Shown here: positions 6,451-7,941 of the stretch, one piece after another
Layout: each line of letters opens with the position of its first letter
How positions within the stretch are numbered: the first letter of the stretch is position 1
Source: Cryomorphaceae bacterium
Lineage (GTDB): Bacteria; Bacteroidota; Bacteroidia; Flavobacteriales; Crocinitomicaceae
Direction: 5' to 3'
Assembly (NCBI GenBank): GCA_021298235.1
Contig: JAJTDX010000091.1
Location: 1-7,941 of the forward strand
Length of the DNA stretch: 7,941 nt
The notes under the pieces: generated by a model
Seen by the model: the letters and a program-made list of their open reading frames with translations, nothing else
Told to the model about the DNA's origin: nothing
Databases searched by the model: none
Made by a program: the position numbers and the translations under genes

Positions 6451-7155
6451 CTATTTTTCAGGTAAATCCTTGAAATGCTCAAATTTATCTTTGATAAATG
6501 TGATGAGCTCCATGTCACTGGCTGTTTTAAGGAATTCATCCGATACGTTGAGAAAAAAGATGAAATCATCAAATTCATCTTCATTCAAACTGATGATATC
6601 ATAAGAAACATAAAGCTGCAGCAACTCCTTGACAATTCTGCGCTGATCATCCTTATATTCTTGCTCTGCAATCCACACTTTATTTCGCTCTTTTCTAGAG
6701 AAAGCCTGATACAAGGCAGTAATCGGACTCTGCATAACCTCTATGCCAGTGACGATTCTCGTTTCCCTCATAGCAAGGGCTTCCCGCTCCTCTCTGATTT
6801 CCTCAAGTGACCGAAGTGGTTTAACCTTTATTTCTCTCAAATCCCGAGGCTTTGGTTCCAACAAAATACGCTTGCGGAATTGGCAGTTTGAATCAGGAAT
6901 AACGATCTCAATTTGAGCGACATAATCTTTGACGGAAACAAATACAGTATCTCCAGTTGATACAAAGATTGAGAAAGAACCGTTCGGCTGACCAAACACC
7001 CCCTGACCGGTTCTCTTGTTCACGAGCATCAGGTTGTAAAACGTTTGTGGTCGCAGAGAATCCACGACCTTTCCTGTAAACAAAACTTTGTCGCAAGTTT
7101 GAGTGTGGGATAGAAAGCTCAGAATTAAGCTCAGAAACACGAGCAACTTTTTCAC
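6451..7155 (-). CDS. Exported carboxypeptidase-like regulatory domain protein, GTG start
   Basis: The 234-aa protein begins with a signal peptide (MKKLLVFLSLILSFLSHTQT, with cleavage near Thr20). The next residue, Cys21, lacks a normal lipobox (TQT precedes it), so a lipoprotein is unlikely. Residues about 24-100 form a carboxypeptidase-D-like regulatory beta-sandwich: FTGKVVDS...YNLMLVNKRTGQGVFGQPNGSF...GDTVFVSV, as found at the start of many Bacteroidota outer-membrane proteins. The rest is charged and helical, with EREALAMRETR (about 123-133), SPITALYQAFSRKER (143-157) and a C-terminal DEFDDFIFFLNVSDEFLK...FIKDKFEHF region that looks conserved in this protein type. No catalytic site is seen; a structural or envelope role is likely. 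The only suitable start is GTG at 7155, because the next Met is residue 43, inside the beta-sandwich. It diverges from mnmA across 135 nt. Confidence 0.8.
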   Translation of the reverse strand: MKKLLVFLSLILSFLSHTQTCDKVLFTGKVVDSLRPQTFYNLMLVNKRTGQGVFGQPNGSFSIFVSTGDTVFVSVKDYVAQIEIVIPDSNCQFRKRILLEPKPRDLREIKVKPLRSLEEIREEREALAMRETRIVTGIEVMQSPITALYQAFSRKERNKVWIAEQEYKDDQRRIVKELLQLYVSYDIISLNEDEFDDFIFFLNVSDEFLKTASDMELITFIKDKFEHFKDLPEK

Positions 7156-7159
7156 GACG

Positions 7160-7167
7160 GAAAGATA
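7160..7167 (-). promoter_or_regulatory. Possible -7 promoter box before the GTG-start gene
   Basis: On the minus strand this reads TATCTTTC, five of six fixed positions of TAnnTTTG (the final G is C). It ends only 4 nt before the GTG at 7155, so initiation there would give an almost leaderless transcript. No clear -33 TTG lies at normal spacing, so this is a weak call. Confidence 0.3.
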
Positions 7168-7276
7168 ACAAAAATTGCCCCAAAGAGAATTAACAATAAA
7201 TTCACATTAGTAAAGTTTACAATTGTAATTTAACAGGATTAGAAAGAAGATTTCGTTACAGGTCTTCTTGTTTTCC

Positions 7277-7284
7277 TAACTTTG
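7277..7284 (+). promoter_or_regulatory. Bacteroidota -7 promoter box for mnmA
   Basis: The sequence TAACTTTG is a perfect match to TAnnTTTG, the -7 element used by the primary sigma factor in this phylum. It ends 6 nt before the mnmA ATG. A TTTCG at 7251-7255, 21 nt upstream, could serve as a degenerate -33 TTTG. The placement predicts a very short or absent 5' leader. Confidence 0.6.
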
Positions 7285-7290
7285 CATAGA

Positions 7291-7941
7291 ATGAAACGTG
7301 TTGTAGTTGGATTATCCGGTGGAGTTGACTCCAGTGTTGCAGCATATCTCCTGAAAGAACAAGGATATGAGGTGATTGGGATGTTTATGCGAAACTGGCA
7401 CGATGAGAGTGTTACCATTTCTGACGAATGTCCTTGGATAGATGACTCCAACGATGCACTACTTGTTGCACAACATTTAAATATTCCATTTCAAATAATA
7501 GATCTGAGCGCGGAATACAAGGAGCGCATCGTCGACTACATGTTTCGTGAATATAAAGCAGGTCGCACTCCAAACCCTGATGTATTGTGCAATAGGGAAA
7601 TCAAGTTTGATGTATTTCTGAAGGCAGCATTGGAGCTGGGTGCCGATTATGTGGCAACAGGGCATTATTGTCAACGAGTAGATCATGAAGACGGATCTGT
7701 TGGACTTGTTGCTGGCAAAGACCCATCCAAGGATCAATCCTATTTTTTATGTCAGCTAAGCCCGGAACAGCTGAGCAAGGCACTCTTCCCTATCGGCAGC
7801 TTGTTAAAATCAGAAGTGCGAGAAATTGCCCGCGAACAGGGATTATTAACTGCTGAGAAGAAAGATTCACAAGGACTCTGTTTCGTTGGTAAGATCAGTC
7901 TACCGCAATTCCTGCAACAACAATTAGCACCGAAGAAAGGA
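7291..7941 (+). CDS. mnmA: tRNA-specific 2-thiouridylase MnmA, N-terminal part (3' end outside window)
   Basis: MnmA adds sulfur to uridine 34 of tRNA-Lys, tRNA-Glu and tRNA-Gln, using ATP to adenylate the base. The visible 217 codons show the PP-loop ATP-binding motif SGGVDSS at residues 9-15, then MRNWHDES and [13 protein letters not shown], a form typical of Bacteroidota MnmA. The first catalytic cysteine is Cys100 in [14 protein letters not shown], and the second is Cys197 in SQGLCFVG; these correspond to the pair that forms a persulfide/disulfide in the E. coli enzyme. [10 protein letters not shown] (117-126) and KDQSYFL (147-153) are also present. The frame stays open to the right edge, and the complete protein is usually about 360-390 aa, so the C-terminal beta-barrel part is missing. 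The start is fixed by the position of the PP-loop and the adjacent TAACTTTG box. It is transcribed away from the gene at 7155. Confidence 0.96.
   Translation, partial: MKRVVVGLSGGVDSSVAAYLLKEQGYEVIGMFMRNWHDESVTISDECPWIDDSNDALLVAQHLNIPFQIIDLSAEYKERIVDYMFREYKAGRTPNPDVLCNREIKFDVFLKAALELGADYVATGHYCQRVDHEDGSVGLVAGKDPSKDQSYFLCQLSPEQLSKALFPIGSLLKSEVREIAREQGLLTAEKKDSQGLCFVGKISLPQFLQQQLAPKKG

Noticed and set aside
6908..7183. 91-aa open frame on the minus strand overlapping the start of the carboxypeptidase-like gene
   Set aside because: It is the same strand in another frame; the overlapped gene has a signal peptide and a recognisable domain, whereas this product is Arg/Ser-rich with no pattern.
1..7941. 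CRISPR array, tRNA, rRNA, insertion sequence or long repeats
   Set aside because: No regularly spaced repeats, cloverleaf-like elements, transposase sequences or long direct or inverted repeats were seen on reading either strand.

Overview
The window is a 7.9 kb piece of a chromosome from a member of the Bacteroidota, perhaps a Cytophagales- or Flavobacteriia-like bacterium. The evidence is the type of families present (DUF6702, a secreted M1 peptidase with GMEYP and HEVGH motifs, a carboxypeptidase-like regulatory-domain protein, and a Bacteroidota-style MnmA and YidC tail). Promoter-like TAnnTTTG boxes lie right next to start codons, Shine-Dalgarno sequences are scarce, and GC is moderate. 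The genus cannot be told from sequence reading alone.

Layout, left to right. (1) The last 89 codons of yidC (+) end in a strong intrinsic terminator. (2) A minus-strand pair follows: proC (pyrroline-5-carboxylate reductase) and, 19 nt downstream, a 243-aa two-TM protein of the putative phage abortive infection type (putAbiC-like). The second gene has clearly lower GC, about 33% by hand count. (3) A plus-strand pair with a 4-nt gap encodes a secreted DUF6702-like protein and a secreted M1 zinc metallopeptidase. (4) Three minus-strand genes sit 56-61 nt apart: an exported carboxypeptidase-like regulatory-domain protein with a GTG start, a seven-TM DUF6629-like membrane protein, and an unrecognised cytoplasmic 270-aa protein. 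(5) The 5' part of mnmA (+), the tRNA 2-thiouridylase, runs off the right edge.

Most of the window is ordinary core genome: membrane insertion, proline synthesis, tRNA thiolation and envelope peptidase genes. The accessory element is the putAbiC-like gene, a likely solitary anti-phage gene that appears to ride on the proC transcript and is closed off by the yidC terminator region. The 270-aa orphan and its DUF6629-like neighbour are the other less-described content. I saw no tRNA, rRNA, CRISPR array, insertion sequence or long repeat. No stretch over 300 bases lacks a gene. The longest intergenic gap is 135 nt, between the divergent gene at 7155 and mnmA.
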